Source of the DNA: Cacajao melanocephalus
Taxonomy: Eukaryota; Chordata; Mammalia; Primates; Pitheciidae
Direction: 5' to 3'
DNA length: 64,000 nt
NCBI GenBank assembly: GCA_963573385.1
Contig: CAUYLG010050925.1
Coordinates: 1 to 64,000 of the forward strand
Positions within the stretch are counted from its first letter, which is position 1. Every line of letters begins with the position of its first letter. Both the position numbers and the translations under genes were made by a program. The notes beneath the pieces are model-generated. The model searched no databases. It saw only the letters and a program-made list of their open reading frames with translations, and was not told the DNA's origin. Positions 1 to 21,140 of this stretch are shown here, one piece after another.

Positions 1-17
1 TAAGAAGTCCATCATGA

Positions 18-305
18 GGCTGGGTGTGGTGGCTCACGCCTATAATCCCAGCACTTCAGGAGGCCAAGGTGGGTGGATCACCTGAGGTTGGGAGTTTGAG
101 ACCAGCCTGACCAACATGGAGAAACCCCATCTCTACTAAAAATACAAAATTAGCCGGGTGTGGTGGCACTTGCCTGTAATCCCACTACTCAGGAGACTGA
201 GGCAGAAGAATCACCTGAACCTGGGAGGCGAAGGTTGCGGTGAGCCAAGATCTCACCATTGCACTCCAGCCTGGGCAACAAGAGCAAAACTCTATCTCAA
301 AAAAG
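18..305 (+). repeat. Alu element
   Basis: Full dimer with a perfect 17-bp target duplication AAGAAGTCCATCATGAG at 2-18 and 306-322, indicating a fairly recent insertion. Confidence 0.92.
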
Positions 306-322
306 AAGAAGTCCATCATGAG

Positions 323-1612
323 AATCACCCCTTTGCACACACTCAACTCTCTTGCCCCCTCCCTCCTCCTTGTATGCTCCTAACAAACCCGGCCCGGATT
401 AACCCCACCCGCAACACCCTCCGCGGCTGTCACCCTGCAACTTCTGGTCTCTACATTTATGAAAACAACTTCTAATGGGTCCTTGATGCTGCCTGCAGTC
501 AGACCTTCTCTGAAATAGGGCATGAGCTGCTCCTCTGTCCTAGAGGTATAACCCTACATCACTGGGTCAGAGCCCCTCATCTGCCAGGCACTGCTGCCCA
601 GACCTTAATACACACCCAGCTGGCCTCCAGGAGAGTAAGAAATCCTCTTCAGAAAATTGCTTCTCACTGCCAACACCCCTGGCTTTCTGGTGGCTTCAAA
701 ACTAAAGTCAGAGGATGTGACATTCTCTCTGAGGGTACCCTTTCCATTTCCGCTTCATTTTCTGAACACTCAGCATTGCTGAGAGAGCTATTTTGACATC
801 TCCTTCTATTCTTAGCTCCAAAGCACAAAGTCATATATGCAGATAAACCAAGGCTAGAAAAACTGCATGTTCATTTTCTAAATTCTTAGTGAAAAAAATC
901 AAGAGCACCTGTGAGAATTGGGGGCGTGAGGGGCTGTAGCCAAGTTGGACACTCCAGAGGGAGGTGGAAAGTGCCTGAGTGGAGGCTCTGATGCTATGGA
1001 GATGTGTCACCTCGGGCAAGTCCCATCAGCTGCCAGGGGCTCAAGCTTGCCAGCTGCAAAGTGAGGGGATGGGATGAGGGAACCCCTAAGCCCCTTTCTA
1101 GATCTTTCATTCTTCGTCACAGATGATACAACATACACAGTTGCCTCTGATTTTTTTTCTGCCTCTCCTGCCTTCATTCATCAGTTTTTCAATCAAGGAA
1201 AGGCTCTGCTTCATGTCCAGAATGTACAGAAATACATAGGGCACAATTCCTGCCCTTTAGGAACCCACATTCCTTATAGACAAATAGCTTGACATATGTG
1301 AAAGTTGGTTATACAAACTGGGTCATTCTTGTCATACCCATCTAACTCAGAGTTGAGAGGCGAGGGGGAAAAGAGCAGTTAGAATACGTAGCACCTGCTC
1401 CAAGAATTGATTTTTCTGCAAAGCTGAAACAGCCTGCTGTAACCCTAAGACCACTTTCACCTTAGTAATTGCTAAAATGACCTGCTGTGACTCTAACACT
1501 AGTTTTGCCAGCCGCTGTCACTCACCAGTCAGAGCCTGCCAGCTCCCAGAAGTTTCTCTAGTGCCAATGAGCATTCTTTCAGAACAGTGTGTAACATTTC
1601 TCTTTCTAATAA
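323..1612. other. GALM intron, unique DNA with MIR-like and LTR-like pieces
   Basis: Mostly unique intronic sequence. About 985-1090 resembles MIR (TGTGTCACCTCGGGCAAG then GCAAAGTGAGGGGATGGG). About 1430-1612 looks like the 3' part of an LTR, ending near a CTTTCTAATAAAACTTT signal where the AluJ begins. Confidence 0.4.

Positions 1613-2005
<393 letters not shown>

Positions 2006-2051
<46 letters not shown>
2006..2051. repeat. (AT)n microsatellite
   Basis: About 22 uninterrupted AT units at the tail of the AluJ. Confidence 0.95.
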
Positions 2052-2054
<3 letters not shown>

Positions 2055-2141
2055 AATAAAACTCTCAACCTTCTCTTTGTTTTCCGGACATACTGAAGAC
2101 CACCCAGGGTGTGTGTGCACTCTGAATTGCAATTCTGTGAT

Positions 2142-2436
2142 TTTTTTTTTTTTTTGAGATGGAGTCTCACTATGTCGCATAGGCTGGAGTGCAGTGGTGC
2201 AATCTCAGCTCACTGCAAGCTCCTCCTCTCAGTTCAAGCAATTCTCCTGCCTCAGCCTCCGGAGTAGCTGGAACTATAGGCACGTGCCACCATGCCCAGC
2301 TAATTTTTGTATTTTTAGTAGAGATGGAGTTTCACCATGTTGGCCAGGCTGGCTTCAAACTCCTGGCCTCAAGTGATCTGTCCATCTTGGCCCCTCAAAG
2401 TGCTGGTATTACAGGCATGAGCCACCACACCTGGCC
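2142..2436 (-). repeat. Alu element
   Basis: Reverse dimer starting with a T-run; flanks share TTCTGTGATTTTT. The next 500 bp (2437-2940) are unique intronic DNA with no recognised feature. Confidence 0.9.
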
Positions 2437-2940
2437 AGTTCTGTGATTTTTAAATAAAACGTTGAGAGATTCATCTTTATACTTTATTTTGACTTCGACA
2501 ATTCCTGTAATTATGTCATAATGTGATGAATGTTTTGAGAAAAGTCTGTTCTAAATATAATGGGAACAAAGAAAAAAAGATTGGCTCTGGCTATAGAGGT
2601 TATAATATTTCACAAGAGGAAATTATGTTAGAGAATATTCTTGAACAATCAACTGGACTTTGCCAGAATGTGGTGGGCCTAGGGGACCCGGAAGGAACAT
2701 TCATTCAGTTATGAGAAAGGACCCAGAGATGTGGTGAATCTGGGGAACAAATTCCACATTTTCCATATACCTGACCATTAAGCACATGAGTAAGTGTGTC
2801 CGTGCGTGAGGCTGGACAAGATAGATTAGAGCCTTCTCTTTTTTTTCTTCTAATTTAGCAAAAATCTCATTTTAGAATTGTCCCAAGTTTCTAATTTTAA
2901 TTCAGGGCTTCTTTGTCATGCTTAAAGTCTTACCCTCTGT

Positions 2941-3586
<646 letters not shown>

Positions 3587-4090
3587 CTATATGGTAGCCT
3601 GAAATCTGGCCTTGTTATATTTATTTATGCCAGCCTCCTGAAGGTGTTCAAGCATATCATTTATCAAATATTTCCATGTAATGTGGCAGCAAATAAGAGC
3701 TTCATTTTACAGAGGGAAGAGCTGAAATAAACACTGATTTGTGGATTGCTCAGTAACAGGGAAACAGGCCTGATACATAACCTCTGTCTTTCCTTCACAG
3801 AAGTTTTCTAGCTTTTTTTGTTCCTTAAAGTCTTCTACCTGTAGTTATACTTTTAGGGAAATAATTATAAGCAATTTTGACTGACCTAAGTCCATCACAC
3901 TCGGACTGTCATAACGGTTAGATTTTGAGTTGACTATAGCTTTTAGGAAGAATAAAATATTGTGAACACCATTTAAAGTTATAGAAGAAAGTATAAGTTA
4001 CCACTCAGAATATAGGTCGGTAAGATTAAAAACTTCCTGAGCCCATGAGAATACCAGCTTTTTTCCCCGAGTCTTATTGTTTCATGAAGA

Positions 4091-4505
4091 ATTGCTGAGC
4101 ATGGTGGCTCATGCCTGTAAACCCAGTAATTTGGGAGGCTGAGGCAGGAGGATTGCTTGAGCCCAGGAGTTTGAAACCAGCCTACACAACACAGTGAGAC
4201 CCTCATCTCTACAAGCAATTTAAAAATTAGCCAGGCATGGTGGTACATGCCTGGGGTCCCAGCTACTAGGGAGGCCGAGGCAGGAGGATCACCTGAGCCT
4301 GGCAGGTCGAGGCTTCAGTGAGCCGTGATCATGCCACTGCACTACAGCCTGGGTAACAGAGCAAGACCCTGCCTCTTTAAAAAAAATTATTTATATACAT
4401 GTATAATTGGCCATACACCTGTAGTCCTAGCTACTCAGGAGGTTGAGGTAGGAGGATCATTTGAGCATAGCAGGACCCTGTCTCTAAAAAAGAGAAAAAG
4501 AAGAT
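4091..4505 (+). repeat. AluJ-type element plus a right-arm fragment
   Basis: A dimer at 4091-4388 with old-family bases, then an isolated right-arm-like piece at 4407-4498. Confidence 0.8.
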
Positions 4506-4521
4506 TTATTGTTGCCTTTTC

Positions 4522-4817
4522 CTTTTTTTTTTTTTTTTTTTTTTTTTTGATATGGTCTGTCACCCAGCCTGGAGTGCAGTGGCGAAATCTTGGCTCACCG
4601 TAACCTCCATCTCCCAGGTTCAGGCAATTCTCGTGCCTCAGCCTACCGAGTAGCTGGTATTACAGGTACGCACCGCCATGCCAGGCTAATTTTTGTATTT
4701 TTAGTAGAGACCGGGATTCGCCATGTTGCCCAGGCTGGTCTCAAACTCCTGATCTCAAGTGATCTGCCTGCCTCGGCCTCCCAAAGTGCTGGGGATTACA
4801 GGCGTGAGCCACCATGC
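4522..4817 (-). repeat. Alu element
   Basis: Reverse dimer starting with a T-run of about 26. Unique intron follows to 5147. Confidence 0.9.
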
Positions 4818-5104
4818 AAGTCTGGGAGGTGGTTTATCATGTAAACGTCGCAGGACAGAAGCATACCCAAGCAGATCACACTGCTGTCTAGGATTTGGCC
4901 CTTGGCTTTCAAGATCCGAAAGGTTAAACTACGAATTCTACCAGAACTGGTCAGGCTTGAGGTTGTAAAGCAGCCTCTTTCTGTTGTGTCTCTAGCACCA
5001 TCTACTGGGAAACAAAAGTACCTTTATTAGAATACCTTCAGTTGAAAGTGTCTGCAACCTAACTCAGGTAGCAGAGGAAGGAGAAAAAGGGAGGAAGAAG
5101 CTGA

Positions 5105-5470
<366 letters not shown>

Positions 5471-5670
5471 TTATCATGGAGAAAAACATGAGTGTATATT
5501 GAACTGTCCAATGAAATACTTAGGAATAAATTTGGAAACAAACTCTAAGATACATTGAGTGAAAAGATCAAGGTAGAGACAGGCTGCCAGGTTTGTGTGT
5601 GTTTGTGAGTGTACACTTAGATGCTTGGTATCTTTGTAATACCTTTGGAATTGTACATGAGAGACCAGTA

Positions 5671-5836
5671 ATAACCCAGGCATGGAGGCAAGCACGTGTC
5701 CCAGCTACTCCACAGGCTGGGCCGGAGGCTCACTTAAAGCCAGGAGTTCCAGTTCCGTGAGCTGTGATTGTCCACTGCACTCCAGCCTGGGCAACAGAGT
5801 GAGACCATCTCTAAAAAATAAATACATAAATAAAAA
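5671..5836 (+). repeat. Alu right-arm fragment
   Basis: Only the right arm is present, with internal deletions, ending in an AATA-rich tail. Confidence 0.75.
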
Positions 5837-5982
5837 TGTTTTTAAAAGAGAGAAGCCAATAATGATGGGTGCTTCTGTTGTAAGAAACTGGCTATGTGGG
5901 GAACAAAGATAAGAGAAGTTCTTTGATTATATGATATTTTTTACCTTTTACATTTGTTACCATTAAATTGGTTGCATGTGGA

Positions 5983-8135
<2,153 letters not shown>

Positions 8136-8455
8136 ACTTTTAAAAAGACTCAACCGTATCAGAGTCTTGCTTAAGACTCTGAAACAGGGCCTTTTTCTCT
8201 TTCCTCCTCAAGAAAAAATGGCCAGAGTGATTTGGCCTGCTACGGAGGAACTTGGGATTCTCTGTACTTGGTGCAAGGTTCTAGCACTTGGCTGTTACTT
8301 ACTCCTGGGTGGGCTATAATTTTAAGAAGTAGACCTCTGCCATCATCTCATCCTCGGGTTTTCCATTGAGCTGCTCAGAACCTGTACTTGATTCAGTTAG
8401 AACAACTCTGGCTTATATATACACGTTACTATATATTTATGAGTATATATTTTCC

Positions 8456-8600
8456 ATTGTCCCTTGGAATCCATGGGAGATTGGTTCCAGGACCCCCTAC
8501 TGATGCTTAAATCAATGGATACTCTAGTTCTTTCTATAAAATGGTGTAGTATTTGCATATAACCTGAGCCCATATTCCCATATACTCTATTTATTTCTTT
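8456..8600 (-). repeat. Tigger/pogo-type DNA transposon fragment
   Basis: TTGGAATCCATGGGAGATTG, GGTTCCAGGACCCCC and GTATTTGCATATAACCT match the end region of a common pogo-type MITE. The subfamily and orientation are from memory. Confidence 0.6.
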
Positions 8601-8639
8601 ATTTGAGGGTTGTTTTGTTTTCTCTTCCCCACCCTCTCC

Positions 8640-8845
8640 CTATTTGTTTGTTTTTTAACAAGACAGAGTCTCATTCTGTCACCCATGCTGGAGTGCAGCG
8701 ATGCATTCATGGCTGACTGTAGCGTCGACCTCCTGGGCTCAAGCAATCCTCCTGCTTCAGCCTTCTAAGTAGCTGAGACCACAGGCGCCCATCACTATGC
8801 CTGGCTAATTTTATTTTTTTTTTTTTTTTGGTAGAGATCGGCTCC
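8640..8845 (-). repeat. Truncated old Alu
   Basis: Reverse right arm and linker only, diverged, broken inside the left arm 150 bp before the GALM exon acceptor. Confidence 0.75.
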
Positions 8846-8992
8846 CTGCATGTTTCCCAGGATCTGGGCTCCCATCTCCTTAACAAATTCAAATGAAGGC
8901 TTAGAGGGTAGAACCAGTGGGTCTTGGGGAGGCTCTGTATAAATATGAGACTTGGATTTTTATCACCTTTGTTTTCTGTCTCTTCCCATCAG

Positions 8993-12583
<3,591 letters not shown>

Positions 12584-13067
12584 GAAAGTGTGAAGATGTG
12601 ACCTGGTCCAGGGCTAGACTCAGCCGCCTGTCTCCTCTCCAGAAAAAAGGTGAAGATTAAGAAGCTTTCAAAATGATTCTATGGATTAAAAATCATACAA
12701 ATGGTGGCTGTCATAAGAATCAGTCTGGGTATTGATTTCCTTTTCCAGTGACTGGCTCCAGGCCATGTCTAATGACCAGCTTGATTCTCTGTGCAGTTCA
12801 GAGGGCGGTGAACCCAACCACCAATGTTGTCATCTAAGCCCTGGCCCTAGCCAGGGACTCCCATGCTGCTGTTGGCTCTATCTCTCCACCCTGCTGCTTT
12901 CAACTTTTCGCCCTTCCTTTCCTTAAAGCTATTCTCGCATTGCTTTTGTTTCCTCTTCCTCCACCTCTAACCACCTTACTCTATTGCAGCACTCCCGAGT
13001 TTTCAAATGTCACATTAGCTCAATCTGCAGACTGGCAGATGGACCTGTTTCTATACAGTAGTAGATG

Positions 13068-13200
13068 ATTGATAAGTGAGGAAACGGAGGCTTAGAGAGG
13101 TTGAGGACCAACAAGCTAATACATAAAAAGTTGAGCCAAGACTTGAATTCAGGTCATACAAATGCAAGACCCCCTCCTAGCCTCTACCTCAGTCTACCAG
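13068..13200 (-). repeat. MIR-like element
   Basis: GTGAGGAAACGGAGGCTTAG and downstream TGAATTCAGGTC match the reverse of the MIR core. Confidence 0.65.
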
Positions 13201-13387
13201 GGTATGCCCAGGATCACTGAGGGGCAAAGAGGAGTATGACACCTGCTCTGACTTTTGCAGCCAGCCTTGCTTCTCAGATTCACTTTTATAAGAAACATTA
13301 GGTTGTATTGAACTGTCTCATAGCATTAAAGTTCGTATGACTTAAAGCGCAAGATCAAAATATCCAAAAAGAATCTGTCATTTACGA

Positions 13388-13650
13388 CCAGGCGTGGTGG
13401 CTCACGCCTATAATCCTAGCACTTTGGGGGGCCAAGGTGGGAGGATTGCTTAAGGTCAGGAGTTCGAGAGCCTGGCCAACATGGCGAAACCTTGTCTCCA
13501 CTGAAAATACAACAATGCCTGTAATCTCAGCTATTCAGGAGGCTGAGACAGGAGAATCCCCAGGAGGTGGAGGATGCAGTGAGCCAAGATCACGCCACTG
13601 CACTTCAGCCTGGGTAACAGAGCGAAACGTCGTCTCAAAAAAGAGAAAAA
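13388..13650 (+). repeat. Alu element with internal deletions
   Basis: Lacks parts of the A-rich linker and right arm. Confidence 0.85.
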
Positions 13651-13976
13651 AAACAGCTCTCTCTGTCTAGTGAGGAGGGGACTTCCAAGAGGAAAAGGCC
13701 CGGAAGAGTCTTTGGGTTAACTAAGAAAGCACAGCCAGGCCAAGGCATGGGAAGAATGGTAGGCAAGCACTGGAGACAGGAGCTGTGTTAGGGTGAGAAG
13801 AGAGCCTTGCCTTTTCACAGCACAGCGAGGATGACACATTGCACCAGGGACAGAGGTTGTTGTGTTATGTGACAAGGCTGGGGGCTCTTTCCTGGACAAT
13901 CAAAGCATCGGTGATGAGTTTTGGTGATTTTTGAAAAAAAAAGTATGTTATACTAATATATACTGTACTGAATTGA

Positions 13977-13982
13977 AATAAA
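13977..13982 (+). terminator. Candidate GALM poly(A) signal AATAAA
   Basis: AATAAA about 1.4 kb after the GALM stop, on the coding strand. No 3'-end data are available to choose between this and the next AATAAA about 200 nt on. Confidence 0.35.
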
Positions 13983-14599
13983 ACCAAAATCTGCATCTTA
14001 AAAAGACTTGTTCCTTTACTCAGCTTTAAATCATCAGGCGTGGACCTTTGGGAAATGGACTGAGAATATGGGTGTGTTCTGGATTCTACCTTACCCTTCA
14101 ATGGGAGCCCCAGCATTTTCCTATGTAACAGTTAGGAAAGCTATCTCACTGGAAGTAGCTTTCCATACTTCTTCTTTGTAACCAAGAATAAACCAAAGAT
14201 CTTGTTTATTTTTTAATTGATTTCAGCATGGATTTTCTGAGCCCCTGCTCTGTACACAGCACTCTGCAGAGACTATGAAGGGGTTCAGGTCAGGTGTGAT
14301 GCTGTGCTCTTCACATGCCAGCCCTGATGGCACATGCTCCGTTGTCTTTTTTTTTAATCTAACGCCAATTAAACATCTCAGGATCAGTTGTCTTCTGTGA
14401 GGTTAACTTTGGTGACTTGAGTAAGATGCTGCCGCAGGTCTCTCCACTCTTAAAGTTTCCAATGTATTTATTAGCCAAGAGGCCTCAGAGGTGAAATACT
14501 AAGCTGACTGCAACCCACCTACGAACTTGATGAAATTGTTCAGTGCAGGGTTCTCATACTATAGGTGCTAGCAATTATTTAGGAAATCCCAGAGAAGAG

Positions 14600-15060
14600 A
14601 ATGAACGTTTTCTTATTCACAAGTGTAGGGTCGCCAGTTCCCCCTGCTTTCTGTATCCTGACCAAAAGTCACAGAGTGCCTTGACCTGTGTCACCTACCC
14701 AGCTGCAGGTTTTTCGCAGCAGGCTTGAAGCCAAACTGGGCCTTGAACATTCCCAGGCACTTAGAAAGCTGCCTACGTTGTTGCCTAAAACACTAAAAGA
14801 AACTGGCTCTGAGCCAAATTCCTTAAACTGTCATAGAAGCTCCCTCACTGCTGACATACCTGGGCAGAACACCCCTTTTCTCTGTCTATGATTGCTGCAG
14901 CACTCTGTAAGGAAGTTCCCCTAATAAATACTTTGGACTAATCACCCTGACACTTAGAGCTTCTTTCTTTGGAATCCCAGCCAGCCCTATCTCAAGACAG
15001 TTTGGAGCACTGCCTGGTGGAGTCTCCCTTGCTGCCGCTATGGGGGCGATTCCAGCCCTG
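14600..15060 (+). mobile_element. Probable solitary LTR of an endogenous retrovirus
   Basis: About 450 bp with no coding frame, an internal CCTAATAAATACTTTGG polyadenylation-type motif and TTTCTTTGG downstream. This is the usual R/U5 layout of ERV LTRs. The family and exact ends are not certain. The flanking 14000-14600 appears unique. Confidence 0.45.
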
Positions 15061-15286
15061 GATCCACTGAGACAAACTACAAATTAGTTCTTAATGTAAT
15101 AGCCTCTAGGTTTGAGAATGCCTTTATTAGCCAAATACTTCGTTTTCTTCTGTCCAAAAACAGTATTGTTTTTATAAGAAGGCAAGTCCGCAGTAGTCCA
15201 AGTAAGGGCATTCATTGCCTGTGGGACAGCTGAAATAAGTTACTGGCGTTTAAATTAATAGTGTTTATAAAAGAAAGTAAAAAGGC

Positions 15287-15583
15287 AGCCAGGCCCAGTG
15301 TCTTACGCCTGCAATCCCAGCAGTTTGGGAGGCCAAGGCAGGGCGATTGCCTGAGGGCAGGGGTTGGAGACCAGTCTGGCCAACGTGGTGAAACCCCATC
15401 TCTACGAAAAATAGAAAAAAATTAGCAGGGCATGGTGCCGTGCACCTGTAATCCCAGCTGCTCAGGAGGCTGAGGCAGGGGAATTGCTTGAACCTGGGAG
15501 GTAGAGGTAGCAGTTGAGCCGAGTTCGTGCCACTGCACTCCAGCCTGGTCAAAGAGCGAGACTCTGTCTCAGAAAAAACAAAA
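15287..15583 (+). repeat. Alu element
   Basis: Full dimer with a short mixed tail. The following 15584-16160 is unique with no recognised feature. Confidence 0.9.
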
Positions 15584-16161
15584 AGGCTACATTTGTCACA
15601 CTGTGCATCTGAGCAAAGCAAAAATTTAGAGAAACTCTTTTTGTGGCAGCAATTAATCTGTCCTTTTTCATGAAACACACAGATGAGAACTTTGCTTGAG
15701 AGAAGCCCTTCCCCGTGGTTATGAGATATAGATTGTGGCATGTGAGCGTAACTGTGATTTTATGATGAAACTGCTGAAGGCCCCAGCAAGAAATAAAATT
15801 TTACAAGGTAAGATGTAATATTAAAATTATTACACAAATACTGCTGTTAAAAACTAAGATGCCATGCTGTGGAGGGAGAACTGGAGAGTTTACGAAAAGT
15901 AGAACATGAAAAAAAATGCAGGACTATCAGCACAGGGCAGGAAGGAAGCCCAGCATGTGTCCTGGTCCCTGGCCAGTTCCCATTTTCACTCTTAACCATT
16001 TTAAGCAATTGGATCATCAGTTTGCAAGAGGCTGTTTGGACAGGAGTGCAATCCTTTTCCCATCAAGGCATTTCCAGCTATAGTCAGGCAAGGACGTCAG
16101 CAAATCCTCTCCTTATTATAGTTCAAGCAATTAAAATGCTGAAAAATTTGACAAAACAGTT

Positions 16162-16293
16162 TCTTTTTTGTTTAGAGATGGGGGTCTTGCTATGTTGCCC
16201 AGGTTGGTCTCAAATTCCTGCCCGTAAGCAATCCTCCCTCCAGCCTCAGCCTAAGTAGCTGCGACTATAAGCACACACCACTACTCCCAGCTC
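16162..16293 (-). repeat. Old Alu monomer (FLAM-type)
   Basis: A single diverged arm, GATGGGGGTCTTGCTATGTT onward, with no partner arm. The stretch 16294-16890 after it is unique. Confidence 0.65.
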
Positions 16294-16890
16294 AAAACAA
16301 TTTTGGTGCTCTGGAAACAGACATAAAACCTTCCAGTCTGAGATACATTGTTTGAAAAACTACTGAACTCTGGGTAGGAACAGTGGGAGTCTGTAGTGTT
16401 CTTGCCTGGGCTGTTCCCATTCCCCACTCCTCCAACTCAGTCATTGTGAAGGTTCTGCTGACACAAAATGGAACATGAGGACGAGCAAGTGGCTGTGGTT
16501 GAGAGGGTTCACTCCATTTGGAGATGTGAGTGGCAGCCATACCCAAAACATCATCAATAGAAATAACAATCCAGTGCTGTGCAGGCAGGGACGGCCTATG
16601 GCTGTACTGGCCTGAGGTTGAAGTTGTAGCTACAGCAAGCAGATTTTTGGCTGATCGGAGGCTGGATGCATGTGCGGAGATCAGAGAGGGCTCAACAAAA
16701 AGTAAAAGTCTGGACAGACTTTAAAGCAGCCTGAATATTAAAATTACTCACCTACCTACACACAGATCCATCAGCAGAGTGCAGAAGTCTGACTGGTTGA
16801 GGTGTCAACACAACCTCTCTCCAGAAATTGGCTGCGCTAAACTGTGCAGACACAAGGCAACCCCCTAGAATTTTAAAATAAGCCTAAGAA

Positions 16891-17060
16891 GCCGGGCATA
16901 GTAGTTCATGCCTATAATCCCAGCTACTCAAGAGGCTGAGACAGGAGGGCTACTTGAGCCCAGGAGTTCAAGGTTGTAGTGTGCTATGATCCCACCTGTG
17001 AATAGACAACTGCACCCCAGCGTGGACAACAGAGGGAGACTCTTGTCTCTTAAAAAATGA
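16891..17060 (+). repeat. 7SL-like right monomer (FRAM-type)
   Basis: Reads as a 7SL RNA Alu domain with the S domain missing. It keeps GTAGTGTGCTATGATC joined to CCTGTGAATAG, bases that ordinary Alu right arms lack. Confidence 0.65.
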
Positions 17061-17111
17061 ACACAAGAATGCTGAAAAAACAAAACTGGTGATTATAAAA
17101 AGGAATCAAGT

Positions 17112-17394
<283 letters not shown>

Positions 17395-17457
17395 GGAATC
17401 AAGTGAAAAGTTTGATGTTGAAAACAGCACAATAATGCATGAAAAGTTAACCAGAGA

Positions 17458-17752
<295 letters not shown>

Positions 17753-18431
17753 AAAAGAAACTTGAGAGAGTCAGAAGTAGATTTAAAACAGCAGAAAAGT
17801 AAGTGAACTTGAAGCTAAACAGGAATTATTCAATCTGAAAAACCTAAGATTGAAGAAAACTAAACAGAACCTCAGAGACTTGTGAGAAAACATCAGGCAC
17901 ATGAGTGTATGTGTAATGGGAGTCCAAAGAGAGGGACAGAAAAAATAATGCCAAAAAACTTCCAAATCTGATGAAAACCATTAATCTATAAATCTAAGCT
18001 CAACAAACTTCAAGAATAAATACAAAAAGATTCCCATATAGACACAAACTGTTGACACACATAAACTACTAAATGTCAAAAGCAAACAAATTTGAAAGCA
18101 AGAGAAAAATGTCTCCTCACTACAGGGGACCACCAGAGTACAATTAACAGCTGACTTCTCATCTGCAACAATGGAGTCCAGAATGCAGTGGAATGACATG
18201 GTCAAAGTACTTCAAAACCAGAGATTCAATTATCACCCAGAAGTATCCTTCAAAAGCAAAGGTGAAATAAAGACTACGGAATTCATTGCTAGCAAGCCTG
18301 CCTTGTGAGAAATAATGAAGTCCTTTATGCTGAAATGACACCAGAATCCATGGGAAGAAAAAAGATCAGAAATAGTAAATACACAATTAATAAGGAAAAC
18401 GCTGTATTTTTCTCTTAAAAGACGTAAGATT

Positions 18432-19171
<740 letters not shown>

Positions 19172-19177
19172 AAGACA

Positions 19178-19504
<327 letters not shown>

Positions 19505-19578
19505 TCATTGAGCTTAGAATACATAAATATAGCATAAAAGAGGGAAGAGGAAAAGGAAATAGCATTGGAGTATAATTT

Positions 19579-19709
19579 TTTTTTTTTTTAAATAAAGACG
19601 AGGTTTCACCGTGTTGGTCAGGCTAGTCTTGAACTCCCGACCTCAGGTGATCCGCCCACCTTGGCCTCCAAAGTGCTTGGATTACAGGCATGAGCCACCA
19701 CGCCTGGCC
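19579..19709 (-). repeat. Solitary Alu left monomer A
   Basis: A single AluS-type left arm with an A-tail and no right arm, flanked by a 13-bp duplication TGGAGTATAATTT (19566-19578 and 19710-19722). It carries the subtype marks CCAAGCACTTTGGAGG and a GTCTTTA-type 3' end. Confidence 0.85.
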
Positions 19710-19929
19710 TGGAGTATAATTTCTGTATTTTACCAGAATGTTAATCAGAATTAGATTGTAGATTGTGACAAACTAAGATTCAACCACTAATAACTAAAAA
19801 ATGTAGTTTAAAAAAATGAAGCAGAACTAAGACAACACACTTATCTTTAATAATTTTTTTGTACTAAACAAAATATTTAGTACAAAAGGCAGTAAGGGAG
19901 GAAGAAAAAAAGAAGACATATAGAACACC

Positions 19930-20222
19930 GGCTGGGTGCAGTGGCTCATGCCTGTAATCCTAGCACTTTGGGAGGCCGAGGAGGGCTGATAACCAGGTTA
20001 GGAGATCAAGACCATCCTGGCCAACATGGTGAAACCCTGTCTGAACTAAAAAAATACAAAAATTAGCTGGGTGTGGTGGTGTGTACCTGTAGTCCTAGCT
20101 ACTCAGGAGGCTGAGGCAGGAGAATCACTTAAGCCCAGGAGGCGGATGTTGCAGTGAGCTTAGATTGCGCCACTGCACTCCAGCCTGGAGACAGAGCAAG
20201 ACTGTCTCAAAAAAAAAAAAAA
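19930..20222 (+). repeat. Alu element
   Basis: Full dimer inserted in L1 sequence. Confidence 0.9.
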
Positions 20223-20352
20223 GCAAATGTAAACCCAACCATATCAATAATCTATTAACTGTGGATGGTTTAAATACTCTAAAAGTTAAAACAAAATAAA
20301 TAAATGAATAAATACTCCAAAAGGTGGTTTATCAGATTTAAAAGATAAGATC

Positions 20353-20512
20353 TAGCCAGGTGCAGTGGCTCACGCCTGTGGTCCCAACAACTTGAGAGGC
20401 TGAGGCAGGAGGACCATTTAAGCCCAGGAGTTCAAGGCTGCAGTGAGCTACGACTGCCATCACTGTACTCCAGCAGCCTGGGCAACAGAGGAAGACCCTG
20501 TCTCAAAAAAAG
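20353..20512 (+). repeat. Alu right monomer (FRAM-type)
   Basis: A single right-type arm, with CTGCAGTGAGCTACGACTG, inserted in L1 sequence. Confidence 0.7.
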
Positions 20513-21140
20513 GAAGCAGCAGCAAGATTCAACAACTATATGCTATCTACAGAGCATGCATAAGTGTGTCTTAGATTCCAAGACACAAATTGACAGTAAA
20601 TCAATGGAAAACATATACCGTGCAAATGGTAACCATAAGAAAGCTGGAGTGGCTATATCCATGTAAGACAAAATAGACATTAGGACAATAAATATTGCTA
20701 GAGACAAAGATGCTTCATAATGATAAAAGTCAACACATCAGCAAGATATAACAATTATAATTTTGTTTGCATCTAATAATAGAGCCTCAGATGCTCTGAA
20801 ACAATCATTGTAGTCAGAGGCCATGACTGGAGTTACCCTAATGCTTGGCATAACCCAAGAGCTCTGGTAAATACTTCAGAATTCCTGAATAGAATGTTAA
20901 CTTTTTTTTTAAAGATGAGTATTTCCTTGAGCACAGTGACCTCTACTGGTACTAATATAAATTAAAATGCAGTTTCTGGGTTTTTTTCCCACAGTTTCCT
21001 TTCCAACATGGGATCATTTGTTTAGAGACAATCAGAGAAACCTAGAGGACACATAGTAGAATCCCCCTTTGATTCACGAGTGCTACTTCCTTATTATAAT
21101 AGAATAAACCAATCTTCCAATAACTAGTAAATAGAGTGCA

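Larger units (their letters stand above)
12584..14000 (+). other. GALM: GALM 3'UTR (extent inferred)
   Basis: Non-coding DNA after the GALM stop. It contains a reverse-oriented MIR-like stretch (about 13068-13200) and a shortened Alu (13388-13650). The first AATAAA in a plausible context is at 13977-13982; a second candidate lies in AAGAATAAACC near 14185. The true 3' end cannot be fixed from sequence alone. Confidence 0.45.

Noticed and set aside
2189..2446. Many 60-160 codon open frames with recurring peptides such as SAHCNL and SWDYRH
   Set aside because: These are translations of Alu elements, present at every Alu in the window, and not genes.
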